This document shows, piece by piece, positions 33,466-42,029 of a DNA stretch of 64,000 bases; the first letter of the stretch is position 1; each line of letters opens with the position of its first letter. This DNA comes from Clostridium sp. OF03-18AA. GTDB taxonomy: Bacteria; Bacillota; Clostridia; Lachnospirales; Lachnospiraceae. The notes beneath the pieces were generated by a model, which did no database searches, was not told the origin of the DNA, and was given only the letters and a program-made list of their open reading frames with translations. The position numbers and the translations under genes were made by a program. Location of the stretch: the NCBI RefSeq assembly GCF_003478035.1, contig NZ_QUEP01000006.1, positions 62,001 through 126,000 of the forward strand, in the 5' to 3' direction.

Positions 33466-35070
33466 ATGAGCTGGCTAGATAACGTCGTCGCATGGATCAG
33501 CCCGGAAGCGGGAGCAAAGCGTGCGGCATGGCGCGCAACGTACAACGAACTGCGTAACTATGACGCAGGCAACAACTCCAGACTGAATGCAGGATGGAGA
33601 GCGGCAAACTACTCCGCAGAAATGACGGACAGAACGTCCAGAGACACCATCAGAGCCAGAGCGCGAGACCTGGAGAGAAACTCCGACATCGCGAATTCAC
33701 TGATATCGGCATACAAGCGAAACGTCATCGGCGCAGGATATAACCTGCAGGCCAAGACGAAGAACGCAAAGCTGAATGCAGACATCGAGAAGCTCTGGAA
33801 AAAATGGTGCAAGGCAAGGAACTGCGACGTGACCGGAACGCAGACCTTGAACCAGATACTCCGAATGGCAGTGACCAGGAAGAAGGTGGATGGAGGAATT
33901 CTATTCGTGAAGGTTTACACCAACGACGGAATGATCCCGTTCAAACTTCAGATGATCGAGGTTGATGAGCTCGACACTCTCCAGGTTGGAGAGACAGCCG
34001 GAGGAAACCGAATCGTCGGAGGTATTGAGTACAACAAGTACAACAGACCGGTCGCATATTGGATCAGGCAGTACGGCATCGACGGATTCTCACTGGAGAA
34101 GCCAAGAAGAATCGATGCAAACGATGTGATTTTTTATTACACAAAACGCCGCCCTTCTCAGATCAGAGAGATGTCCGATATGAGCCAGACAGCAACCAGA
34201 ATCCGTGACACGAACGAATTCATGACTGCGGTATCCGTCAAAGAGCGAATCGCAGCCTGCCTGTCTGTTTTCATAAAGAAGCAGCTGCCGACAGTCGGCA
34301 TCGGAAGAAATGCAGCGACGGAAAACGTCGGAAAGCATGAGTACGATGGAAAGACGCTGACACCTGGAATGATCAAAGAGCTCAATGCCGGAGATGAAGT
34401 CCAGGTCGTAAATCCGACCGGCCAAGGAAGTGACGCTACATCGTTCACGAAGCTGCAGCAGCGCATGATCGGAGCCGGTCAGGGACTCTCATATGAGGCG
34501 ACATCCCGCGACATGAGCGAGACTAACTACGCATCCGCAAGACAGGGAGCGATCGAGGATGAGATGACCTACCAGGAGGAAGTCGAAGCAATTCTGGCCA
34601 TTCTCGATGAGATTTATGAGACATTCGTGATCAGCTGCTATCTGGCAGGACTGATCAAGGTAAACGGAGACTTCTGGACAAAGAAGGATGACTACCTGGA
34701 GCACGGATGGATCAAGAGCCCTAAGAAGTGGATCGATCCACTGAAGGAATCCAGCGCAAACAAGACCGCGCTGAATACCGGCCAGAAGACGTACAAAGAG
34801 ATCGCTGCCGAGAACGGCCGCGACTGGAAGCAGCAGATCGATGACAACCTGGAAGTAATCGAGTATGCGAAAAAGAAAGGCTATGACTTAGGAGGTGTGA
34901 TATTCGATGGCAAACTCGGATCAGAAAAAGAAGAACCGAAGCCAGAGCCGCCAAAACCGGATGATCAAACCGGAGACGGCCAGGAAGAAGAAACCAACGA
35001 TGATGACAAGGGCACACAGTCCGGAGACGGAAAAGAAGGCCAGTCAGCATCAGACGAAGGACAGGAATAG
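33466..35070 (+). CDS. Portal protein (lambda type)
   Basis: 534 residues from ATG 33466 (GGGAGGT ten bases upstream; earlier in-frame GTG/ATG sit inside the SD). Matches lambda-family portals: WRAANYSAEMTDRTSRDTIR (~45), LISAYKRNVIGAGY (~80), ATSRDMSETNYASARQGAIE (~345). The dodecameric portal forms the DNA channel. The last ~55 residues are a low-complexity acidic tail (KEEPKPEPPKPDDQTGDGQ), and their DNA also encodes the start of the protease in another frame. Confidence 0.93.
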   Translation: MSWLDNVVAWISPEAGAKRAAWRATYNELRNYDAGNNSRLNAGWRAANYSAEMTDRTSRDTIRARARDLERNSDIANSLISAYKRNVIGAGYNLQAKTKNAKLNADIEKLWKKWCKARNCDVTGTQTLNQILRMAVTRKKVDGGILFVKVYTNDGMIPFKLQMIEVDELDTLQVGETAGGNRIVGGIEYNKYNRPVAYWIRQYGIDGFSLEKPRRIDANDVIFYYTKRRPSQIREMSDMSQTATRIRDTNEFMTAVSVKERIAACLSVFIKKQLPTVGIGRNAATENVGKHEYDGKTLTPGMIKELNAGDEVQVVNPTGQGSDATSFTKLQQRMIGAGQGLSYEATSRDMSETNYASARQGAIEDEMTYQEEVEAILAILDEIYETFVISCYLAGLIKVNGDFWTKKDDYLEHGWIKSPKKWIDPLKESSANKTALNTGQKTYKEIAAENGRDWKQQIDDNLEVIEYAKKKGYDLGGVIFDGKLGSEKEEPKPEPPKPDDQTGDGQEEETNDDDKGTQSGDGKEGQSASDEGQE

Positions 35071-35665
35071 AGGCCTGAGAGAACTGAGAGGTTCAATCAG
35101 AGCACTCGAAGGAGATGGCAACGAGCGAACATTCGAGCTGAGCTTCTCATCTGAAGAACCATATACAAGATGGTTCGGACAGGAGATCCTCGACCATTCA
35201 GAAGGCTGCGTCGATCTGACCAGACTGAATGAGATCGGATGCGTGCTTTTCAACCATGACCGCGACGAAGTGATCGGCAAGATCACCAAAGCGTGGATAG
35301 ATAACGGACGCGGAATGGCTACAATCGAATTTGATTCAGACGAAGCGTCCGAAGTGATCTACCAGAAAGTAAAAGGCGGAACCCTCAAAGGCGTATCCGT
35401 AGGATACCTGGTAGGCGACTGGGAGGAAGTAATGCCAAACAAGACCTCGACGGATGGCAGATTCATGGGACCATGCTCGATCGCTAAGAAGTGGGCGCCT
35501 TACGAGATAAGCATCGTTAGTGTTCCAGCAGATCCAACCGTAGGTGTGGGAAGGGAAATGGAAGAAAAATCCGAACCCGGAACACAGGACATCCCACTCG
35601 ATATCTATGAGCGGCAACTTCAAATAAACAAAAACCGAATGGAGGTAAAAGAAAATGACGATTGA
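34907..35665 (+). CDS. Prohead protease
   Basis: 252 residues. The HK97-type protease fold is seen from ~55 on: SIRALEGDGNERTFELSFSS, GCVLFNHDRDEVIGKI (catalytic His ~104), GTLKGVSVGYLVGDW (Ser ~148) and YEISIVSVPADPTVGV. It cleaves scaffold and capsid subunits during maturation. AGGAGGTGTGAT lies ten bases before ATG 34907, so translation really starts inside the portal gene and the 164-base overlap is genuine. The overlapped N-terminus is basic and low-complexity. Confidence 0.88.
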   Translation: MANSDQKKKNRSQSRQNRMIKPETARKKKPTMMTRAHSPETEKKASQHQTKDRNRGLRELRGSIRALEGDGNERTFELSFSSEEPYTRWFGQEILDHSEGCVDLTRLNEIGCVLFNHDRDEVIGKITKAWIDNGRGMATIEFDSDEASEVIYQKVKGGTLKGVSVGYLVGDWEEVMPNKTSTDGRFMGPCSIAKKWAPYEISIVSVPADPTVGVGREMEEKSEPGTQDIPLDIYERQLQINKNRMEVKENDD

Positions 35666-37253
35666 ACAGATGATCGCACGTCAGCAGGAATTATTAAACG
35701 CTGCCAGATCCGCAGGTCGCAACATGACACGCGAGGAAGCCGCAGAATTTGACTCCCTGCAGAGAAGCATCGACGCAGCTAGAGCAGCTGGTGCTGGCAT
35801 CGCCCATGGCGGCCAGAGTTCCACTCCTGCTGCACCAGCAAACAACACACCGGAAGGCCAGAGACAGCAGACACCTGCTGCGGGCGAAGGTGGAAACGGT
35901 GGACAGGATCCACAGAACGCACAGAGAGCCATCGAGGCAGAAAGACAGAGAATCCGCAGCATTGAGGACCTCTGTACAGAGTTCGGTCTTGAGGCCAGAT
36001 CTTACATCGACAATGGATCTACCGAGGAACAGGTAAGAGCCGCAGTCCTTGAGCACTTGAGAAGCCAGCACTCACCAGTAGCGACCGGCATCCAGGTAAC
36101 AGATACACAGGAGGATAAGTTCAGACGTGCCGCTGCTGATTCCCTCCTCATGAGAAGCGGCATGACATTAGAGCGTCCAGAAGATGGCGCCAGAAGCCTC
36201 ATGGGAATGTCAATCAGAGACCTCGCCATCGAGTGTCTGCAGAGAGACGGATCCAGCGAGAGCAATCTGAACCGTAGAAGCTCTGATGAGCTTTACACAA
36301 TGATGGCCAGAGGTTTCTACAATCCAGAGGCATCCTTCCCAGCAATCCTCGATCAGACAATCGAGAAGGCATACAAGGAAGGATACCGCAAGGTAGCCGT
36401 GACCTTTGATAAGTTCACAAAGAAGGGATCCCTGAAGGACTTCAAGAAGCATGACAACTACTACGTAGCTGGACCAGTCGGCGAGTTCTACGAGGTACCG
36501 GAGAACGGAGAGCTCAAGCATGACATCTTCAAAGATAACAAGCTCCCTCAGAGACAGCTGAAGACTTACGGCCGCCAGTTCACTCTTTCCAGAAAGGCAT
36601 TCATCGATGACGACATCGGTCTCGTGACAAGCCTCCCGGCGAGATATGCAGCCGCAGCCAGAAAGACCATCAACAAGCAGGTATACCAGATCCTGATCAA
36701 CAACTCCAATATTTACGACGGAGCTGCACTCTTTGGCAAGGAGCACAAGAACCTCCTCGCATCCGGTACCGGAGTAACACAGGAAGCAATGCAGACCATG
36801 ATCATGGCACTGGCAAACCAGAAGGATCAGTTTGGAGAGAGCATCATCATCAATCCGGCAACCATCGTCGTACCTTCAGGAATGAAGTTCGACATGTACA
36901 CGCTCTTCTTCAGTCCGACAATTAACACAAGCGACAACACCCAGGCAGTGAACCCACTCTACCAGTACAGAGACAGCATCGAGGTAGTCGAGGATCCGAC
37001 AATCAACGCATTGTGCGGCGGCCTTGGAAACGTGATGCCATGGTTCCTGATTGGCGATCCTGGAGACACAGACTTCATCGAGGTCGACTACCTTAACGGT
37101 CAGGAGATCCCGAACATCAGAAGAATGGAAGCTCCTGGACAGCTTGGATTTATCTGGGATATTTACCTCGACTGGGGTATCTCCGTAATGGACTACCGTG
37201 GAGCCGTAAAGAACCCAGGAATCAAGGTCGACACGAAGCTGAAGCTCGTCTAA
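35655..37253 (+). CDS. Major capsid protein
   Basis: 532 residues. A helical N-terminal delta/scaffold-like region (MIARQQELLNAARSAGRNMT), an Ala/Gly/Pro/Gln linker (~45-90) and a C-terminal coat domain of the Mu gpT/HK97 kind (LKTYGRQFTLSRKAFIDDDI ~309; LFGKEHKNLLASG; PWFLIGDPGDTDFIEVDYLN). The linker region is the expected protease cut zone. RBS GGAGG; overlaps the protease stop by 11 bases. Confidence 0.88.
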   Translation: MTIEQMIARQQELLNAARSAGRNMTREEAAEFDSLQRSIDAARAAGAGIAHGGQSSTPAAPANNTPEGQRQQTPAAGEGGNGGQDPQNAQRAIEAERQRIRSIEDLCTEFGLEARSYIDNGSTEEQVRAAVLEHLRSQHSPVATGIQVTDTQEDKFRRAAADSLLMRSGMTLERPEDGARSLMGMSIRDLAIECLQRDGSSESNLNRRSSDELYTMMARGFYNPEASFPAILDQTIEKAYKEGYRKVAVTFDKFTKKGSLKDFKKHDNYYVAGPVGEFYEVPENGELKHDIFKDNKLPQRQLKTYGRQFTLSRKAFIDDDIGLVTSLPARYAAAARKTINKQVYQILINNSNIYDGAALFGKEHKNLLASGTGVTQEAMQTMIMALANQKDQFGESIIINPATIVVPSGMKFDMYTLFFSPTINTSDNTQAVNPLYQYRDSIEVVEDPTINALCGGLGNVMPWFLIGDPGDTDFIEVDYLNGQEIPNIRRMEAPGQLGFIWDIYLDWGISVMDYRGAVKNPGIKVDTKLKLV

Positions 37254-37272
37254 GAGGAAGGAGGAATAAATC

Positions 37273-37608
37273 ATGGCAACAGCAACATTCTGGCAGAGAG
37301 GCGAGACTATCGATCGCATCAATGACACAGCAAAAACCATCCCGGCCAATACCATCCAGGCTATCGGTAAGAGAATCGGAGTCGTAGCGATGGAAGCAGC
37401 ACCGGGACAGAAATACAGCGTCAATGTGGTAGGCGTTTACAGCTTCCCAAAGAAGGCAAGCGAGGCAATCACTGCAGGCGCCGATGTTTACTGGGACAAC
37501 ACAAACGGAGTGATCACCGCAACAGCCGAGTCCAACATCCTCGCAGGCTACGCTATCGCAGACGCAGCCGCAGCGGACGCGGTCGTATCAATTAAGATCA
37601 ACGCCTAA
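37273..37608 (+). CDS. DUF2190 capsid decoration-type protein
   Basis: 111 residues, RBS AAGGAGGAATAAATC. Beta-rich with the DUF2190 pattern: ATFWQRGETIDRINDTAKTI, then GVYSFPKKASEAITAGADVY, WDNTNGVITATAESN and AGYAIADAAA. Proteins of this family follow the capsid gene and are thought to decorate the capsid. Confidence 0.85.
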   Translation: MATATFWQRGETIDRINDTAKTIPANTIQAIGKRIGVVAMEAAPGQKYSVNVVGVYSFPKKASEAITAGADVYWDNTNGVITATAESNILAGYAIADAAAADAVVSIKINA

Positions 37609-37899
37609 ATGAAGCTCGTGGCAGTTTATCCGATCTTATACGGAGCACGTCAGTATGAGGTCGGAGATGAGCTTCCTGATTCAGAGATGAAGCAGACCTG
37701 GCTGGATGCCGGAACCGCCACCCTGGTAGAGGATGAGCCAGAGGCACCGGCTCCAAGAGCGCAGATGCTGACAGCTCAGCCAGGACAGATCGGAATCAGC
37801 AATAGTGGCAACGAAGATGACCTCGCTGGAAGAATCCCAAAGAGCATCGAAAGAGCCACTGATCCGGTAAAGAAACCAACCCGGAGCCGAAAAAAATGA
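37609..37899 (+). CDS. Small head-module protein, unknown
   Basis: 96 residues; ATG directly follows the previous stop, so coupled translation is likely. Beta start (MKLVAVYPILYGARQYEVGD) and a polar, basic C-terminus (PTRSRKK). Position suggests a capsid or connector accessory protein. Confidence 0.65.
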   Translation: MKLVAVYPILYGARQYEVGDELPDSEMKQTWLDAGTATLVEDEPEAPAPRAQMLTAQPGQIGISNSGNEDDLAGRIPKSIERATDPVKKPTRSRKK

Positions 37900-38219
37900 G
37901 TTTCAAAGACGTAATCGCGTCGGACGTGCACGACACATTCATGAACGCGGATGAGTTCTCGGACATGCATGATCTCAATGGAAAGATGATGCCGGTTCAG
38001 GTAGACTCCAACGAACAGATCGAGCGTGAAAAGAGATTCAACCAGCACATGGATGGAATTTATAAAAACCAAAAACTGATCTACGTAGCAGCCACCGACT
38101 ATGGTCCAATGCCGAAGCAGGGATCCCTGATTCAATTCGACAAGAGGCCATACAAGGTGGCTGATGCTATTTCAGAGGACGGTATCTATTCAATCACACT
38201 GGAGGCGAACAGAGCATGA
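37896..38219 (+). CDS. Probable head-tail connector protein
   Basis: 107 residues overlapping neighbours by four bases on both sides. Pattern HDTFMNADEFSDMHDLNGKM then VAATDYGPMPKQGSLIQFDK and YKVADAISEDGIYSITLEAN is typical of small phage head-tail joining proteins placed before gpZ-like genes. Assignment rests on position and pattern. Confidence 0.7.
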   Translation: MSFKDVIASDVHDTFMNADEFSDMHDLNGKMMPVQVDSNEQIEREKRFNQHMDGIYKNQKLIYVAATDYGPMPKQGSLIQFDKRPYKVADAISEDGIYSITLEANRA

Positions 38220-38761
38220 TCGAATACCAGGTAGACGAACAGATGCTGGAGGAAGTGCAGGCGAAGCTCGGAGAAATGAGCCGAAAAGCGCCAACGGTAA
38301 TATCGCGGGCCCTGAATAAAGTAGCAGTCACAGCGAGAGTAGATCTCGCAAATAAAGCGCAGGCGACCTACACGGTAAAATCCGGAGGCTTTAAGAAGGA
38401 CATGACGATCCGGAAAGCGTCCGCAGGAAGACTGGAAGCGGTGATCCATTCACAAGGCAAGCCGCTCTCAATCACTAAGTTTCACACGACTGCACCGAAG
38501 AAAACCGGAGCGAAAGCAAACATCATCAAAGGCAGCGGCCTGAAGCAGCTTATATATGGCAATATTAAAGCCTTCAAAGGACCAAACGGCCAGATCTATC
38601 AAAGACGAAGCACCGCCAGGCTGCCAATTAAGAAGCTGAGCTCCAACTCAATCCCGAAGATGATCGGCAACGAGGAAAAGGTATACGGAGTCGTGAAACC
38701 ATCCATCGACCGGAACCTGCAGCATTACGTGGAGCAGCAAATAGAATTACTCACAAAGTAG
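38216..38761 (+). CDS. Minor tail protein Z-like
   Basis: 181 residues. Matches prophage minor tail protein Z: MLEEVQAKLGEMSRKAPTVI, SRALNKVAVTARVDLANKAQ and a basic middle (KKTGAKANIIKG). These proteins sit at the head-tail junction or help tail completion. ATG overlaps the previous stop. Confidence 0.8.
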   Translation: MIEYQVDEQMLEEVQAKLGEMSRKAPTVISRALNKVAVTARVDLANKAQATYTVKSGGFKKDMTIRKASAGRLEAVIHSQGKPLSITKFHTTAPKKTGAKANIIKGSGLKQLIYGNIKAFKGPNGQIYQRRSTARLPIKKLSSNSIPKMIGNEEKVYGVVKPSIDRNLQHYVEQQIELLTK

Positions 38762-38771
38762 GAGGAAGACA

Positions 38772-39245
38772 ATGACACCATGGGACCTTCAGAAATCGCT
38801 AATCGCTGAAATCGAGGAACTCCTGGCGCAGATGCAGCTGAAAAATGCTGCAGGAGAGGACGTGTTCGGAGTAAAAGGCTACGAACAGAGACTGCCGGAG
38901 ATTACAGACGATGAGGAAGACCAGTCGCAGTTCTTCCCTTACTTCATCGTGAGAATCGAAGAAGGCAACACACCGACGGACGATGAGCCATGGCTCGTCG
39001 GAACCACGGTATTATTCGGAATTTGTGACTACGACAAAGAAACGAACGGACACAGAACCATCCTGGAGATGATCACAAAGATTACAAACCGGTTCCTGGA
39101 AAGACCGCTCCTGGATAGCAAATTCAGAGCAAACCAGAACGTGAGCTTTGCACTTCAGGATGAGGACACGTATCCGTTTTACTTCGGAGCCATAGATATC
39201 AAATTCTACGTACCAAAAATAGGAAGGAGCGATGACTGGTCATGA
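38772..39245 (+). CDS. Probable tail terminator/completion protein
   Basis: 157 residues, RBS GGAGGAAGAC. An alpha/beta protein (TPWDLQKSLIAEIEELLAQM start; FPYFIVRIEEGNT; TTVLFGICDYDKETNGHRTI; YFGAIDIKFYVPKI) of the size and position of tail-terminator proteins directly before the sheath block. Confidence 0.65.
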   Translation: MTPWDLQKSLIAEIEELLAQMQLKNAAGEDVFGVKGYEQRLPEITDDEEDQSQFFPYFIVRIEEGNTPTDDEPWLVGTTVLFGICDYDKETNGHRTILEMITKITNRFLERPLLDSKFRANQNVSFALQDEDTYPFYFGAIDIKFYVPKIGRSDDWS

Positions 39246-39556
39246 GCGAATCAGTAAAGGCGCCGGAGACAAAAGCACCGGCAAAAAAGACACAGGCAGT
39301 GACGGAGGCAAAGACTGAAGCAGTCCTCTACGTAGGACCAACAATCAGTGGAATCGCCATCACCGGCACAGTCTACACGACAATCCCGGAGGCAGCAAAA
39401 GCAGCCAAAGCGGATGCACCAATGATCCTGAACCTTTTCATTCCAATCAGAGAATACGGCGAGGCCGAGAGAATGATCAGAGAAAAGAGAGGATACGTAT
39501 ACAGCGCTTACGCAGAAGCGCAGAAATTCAAACTTGAAAGAGGAGGTAAGAACTAA
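39242..39556 (+). CDS. Small tail-module protein, unknown
   Basis: 104 residues, Ala/Lys-rich start (ESVKAPETKAPAKKTQAVTE) followed by a beta strand region (VLYVGPTISGIAITGTVYTT) and helices. It lies between the terminator-like gene and the sheath in many contractile clostridial prophages. Overlaps both neighbours. Confidence 0.65.
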   Translation: MSESVKAPETKAPAKKTQAVTEAKTEAVLYVGPTISGIAITGTVYTTIPEAAKAAKADAPMILNLFIPIREYGEAERMIREKRGYVYSAYAEAQKFKLERGGKN

Positions 39557-41010
39557 TGAGCATCAGACATGGAGTTTATATCCAGGAAGAAGCTACAGCC
39601 GTTCAGGTACCAAAGACCGGCAACAGCTCCGTCCAGGTAGTCGTCGGAACAGCTCCGGTCAATATGGCCGAGAATCCAAGCGAAGCCGTGAACGTTCCAA
39701 TTCTTGCGAATTCAGGAACTGAAGCCATGGCAGCACTCGGATATTCCGTAGACTTTAAGAATTTCACGCTTTGCCAGACGATGTTCGCAACATCAAACCT
39801 GTTCCAGGTTAGTCCGGTCGTTTACATCAACGTCCTGGATCCGGCAAAGCACAACAAGGAACTCGCAGAGGCAGAGTACCAGGTAAACCAGAAGCAGGCA
39901 GTGATCGAGAAAGAAGGCATCATCCTCGAAGGGCTCACCGTCAAGAATTCAACTGGCGATACAGAGCTCAAGGCCGGTGAGGATTACAGTGCTGCATTTG
40001 ACAGCACAACTGGATTCCTCACAATCACAATGCTCGCAGGCGGAAAAGGCGCAGCAGCAACAGCCATCAAGGTAAGCGGAAAAGTCATCGATCCGTCCAA
40101 GGTTACGAAAGAGGACGTCATCGGAGCCGTGGATCCATCCACAGGAGCTGAGACAGGAGCGCAGGTCATTAGACAGGTATACCCAAGACTCGGCATCGTT
40201 CCGGGACTCATTCTCGCACCAGGATGGTCGCAGATTCCGGAGGTCGGTCTTGCACTTGCAGCCAAGGCGGCCAAGATCAATGGCGTATACAGCGCAATGG
40301 CACTTCTTGACCTTGATACAGCCAAGGCAAAGAAATACACAGACACCAAGAGCGTGAAAGAGGAATCCGGATACACAAGCCCATTCTGCTATCCGCTCTG
40401 GCCATGCGACAGAGTCGGCGAGTACATTCTCGCAAAATCTGCAGTGGCTGGAGCCATGATCCAGTACATGGCATCAGATAACGAGGACGTACCAAACCAG
40501 TCACCGTCCAACCATTTACTCGGAGTCGGAGGCCAGTGCCTCGAAGATGGAACGGAAGTATATCTCGACCAGGACCAGGCAAACACGGTCAACGGCTACG
40601 GCGTAACCACAGCGATCAACCAGAACGGCTATCGCTTATGGGGTAACTACACCGGAGCGTATCCAGCGAGCTCAGACGCGAAAGACATCTGGTTCGCAGT
40701 TCGCCGCATGTTCAGCTGGCAGGGAAATAACTTCATTCAGACATACTTCGATGAAGTCGACGATCCGATGAACAACGTCCTGGTTCAGAGCGTAGTAGAC
40801 AGCGAGAACATCCGCTGCAGCGCATACGCACCTAAATACTGGGCCGGAGCTTCCATCGAATACAAGTCAGATGACAATCCAAAGACCGCCATCCTGGCCG
40901 GAACGATGAAGTTCAGACAGCACATTGCACCGTACACACCAGCGCAGGAAATCGTGGACATCATCGACTACGACACAGACACACTGGCAGCAGCAGTAGG
41001 AGGTAACTAA
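39556..41010 (+). CDS. Tail sheath protein (P2-like)
   Basis: 484 residues, RBS AGAGGAGGTAAG. Matches contractile sheath proteins: RHGVYIQEEATAVQVPKTG start, ARLGIVPGLILAPGWSQIP-like stretch (~218-236), KDIWFAVRRMFSWQGNNFIQ (~378-397) and a C-terminal SIEYKSDDNPKTAILAGTMK domain. This is the key evidence that the phage has a contractile tail. Confidence 0.93.
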   Translation: MSIRHGVYIQEEATAVQVPKTGNSSVQVVVGTAPVNMAENPSEAVNVPILANSGTEAMAALGYSVDFKNFTLCQTMFATSNLFQVSPVVYINVLDPAKHNKELAEAEYQVNQKQAVIEKEGIILEGLTVKNSTGDTELKAGEDYSAAFDSTTGFLTITMLAGGKGAAATAIKVSGKVIDPSKVTKEDVIGAVDPSTGAETGAQVIRQVYPRLGIVPGLILAPGWSQIPEVGLALAAKAAKINGVYSAMALLDLDTAKAKKYTDTKSVKEESGYTSPFCYPLWPCDRVGEYILAKSAVAGAMIQYMASDNEDVPNQSPSNHLLGVGGQCLEDGTEVYLDQDQANTVNGYGVTTAINQNGYRLWGNYTGAYPASSDAKDIWFAVRRMFSWQGNNFIQTYFDEVDDPMNNVLVQSVVDSENIRCSAYAPKYWAGASIEYKSDDNPKTAILAGTMKFRQHIAPYTPAQEIVDIIDYDTDTLAAAVGGN

Positions 41011-41012
41011 TT

Positions 41013-41534
41013 ATGGCAAGCATTATTCCTGAAGTATTAAACCACTTCAACATTTATAACGGCGCCAATGCCCTCGTCGGAGTATCCGGCGAGGTGGAGC
41101 TTCCGGAGCTTGAAGCCATCACGGATACCGTGGAAGGCACCGGAGTGCTCGGCGAGATCGAGGATCCGGTAACTGGACAGTTCTCCAGCGCCACAATCAA
41201 GATCCCATTCGCAGTTTTATACAGCGATATGTTCTACATCGTAAACACCACAGAGCCGCCGCTCCTGACACTCAGAGGATCTATGCAGTGCACGGATCCA
41301 AAGACCGGAGCAACCGGATACTACCCGATCAGAGTCGTGGTACGAGGCAAAGCCAAGACAACCACACTCGGCAAGGTAGCCAAAGGAAAGAAGATGGAAT
41401 CAGAGGTCGAGCTTGAGATTTTATACATCAAAGTAGAGATCAACAACGCCGTCGTTTTGGAGCTCGACAAACTGAACTTCGTATTCGTATTAAACGGAAA
41501 AGACATGCTGGCGCAGATCAGAAGCCAGTGCTAG
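41013..41534 (+). CDS. Tail tube protein (P2 FII-like)
   Basis: 173 residues, two bases after the sheath stop. P2 FII-type tube: IIPEVLNHFNIYNGANALVG start, VELPELEAITDTVEGTGVLG, and ending VLELDKLNFVFVLNGKDMLA. It forms the inner tail tube. Confidence 0.92.
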   Translation: MASIIPEVLNHFNIYNGANALVGVSGEVELPELEAITDTVEGTGVLGEIEDPVTGQFSSATIKIPFAVLYSDMFYIVNTTEPPLLTLRGSMQCTDPKTGATGYYPIRVVVRGKAKTTTLGKVAKGKKMESEVELEILYIKVEINNAVVLELDKLNFVFVLNGKDMLAQIRSQC

Positions 41535-41553
41535 ATAACAGGAGGAACGCAAA

Positions 41554-41883
41554 ATGAGTGAAAAAGTCACAGAAATCAACAAGCCAGAAGACAACGAGAT
41601 GAAGCTCAAGCTCAGTAGAGAGTATGACTTCGAAGGACAGAAGATCTGCGAGATCGACCTCAGCGGGCTCGACAATTTGACTGCTGCAGATATGATCCAG
41701 GCCAACAAGGTCCTCACAAACAACGGAACCGTGTCGGTTCTTCCAGAGACAACCCTGGAATACGACATCATCATCGCAGCCGGAGCTTTGAAGATGCCGA
41801 TCGAGTTCTTTAAGCAGCTGAAGCCAAAGGACGCCCTGGCGCTCAAGAACAGAGTGACATCTTTTTTATTCGGCGAGGAATAA
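41554..41883 (+). CDS. Tail assembly chaperone, short form (gpE-like)
   Basis: 109 residues, RBS AGGAGGAACGC. Helical chaperone with LKLSREYDFEGQKICEIDLS and LTAADMIQANKVLTNNG, of the P2 gpE kind. Its 3' end holds a slippery heptamer five codons before the stop, from which the long form is made. The chaperone guides tape-measure assembly and is absent from mature virions. Confidence 0.88.
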   Translation: MSEKVTEINKPEDNEMKLKLSREYDFEGQKICEIDLSGLDNLTAADMIQANKVLTNNGTVSVLPETTLEYDIIIAAGALKMPIEFFKQLKPKDALALKNRVTSFLFGEE

Positions 41884-42029
41884 ATCCTGCGGACTTCTCA
41901 GAGTTGCGGAAATGCTGTCTAACCCTGTCGCTGAACCTCAGCACAGGGTTAGATTATTTTTTGCAAATGAACATCTTTGACCTTATTGATTTATGCGCCG
42001 ATTTGAAGGAGGTGACACCTAAGAAATGA
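41554..42029 (+). CDS. Tail assembly chaperone, -1 frameshift long form (gpE+E'-like)
   Basis: Codon 105 ends at T-TTT-TTA (41862-41868), read tcT TTT TTA in the zero frame, a canonical -1 slippery site. After the shift the frame reads IRRGINPADFSELRKCCLTL onward for 53 codons to TGA 42027-42029, which overlaps the tape-measure ATG (42026). The extension is of normal length and order for the chaperone long form, giving ~158 residues. Just downstream, CTAACCCTGT... and ACAGGGTTAG (~41918-41951) can pair as a stimulatory stem. Confidence 0.85.
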
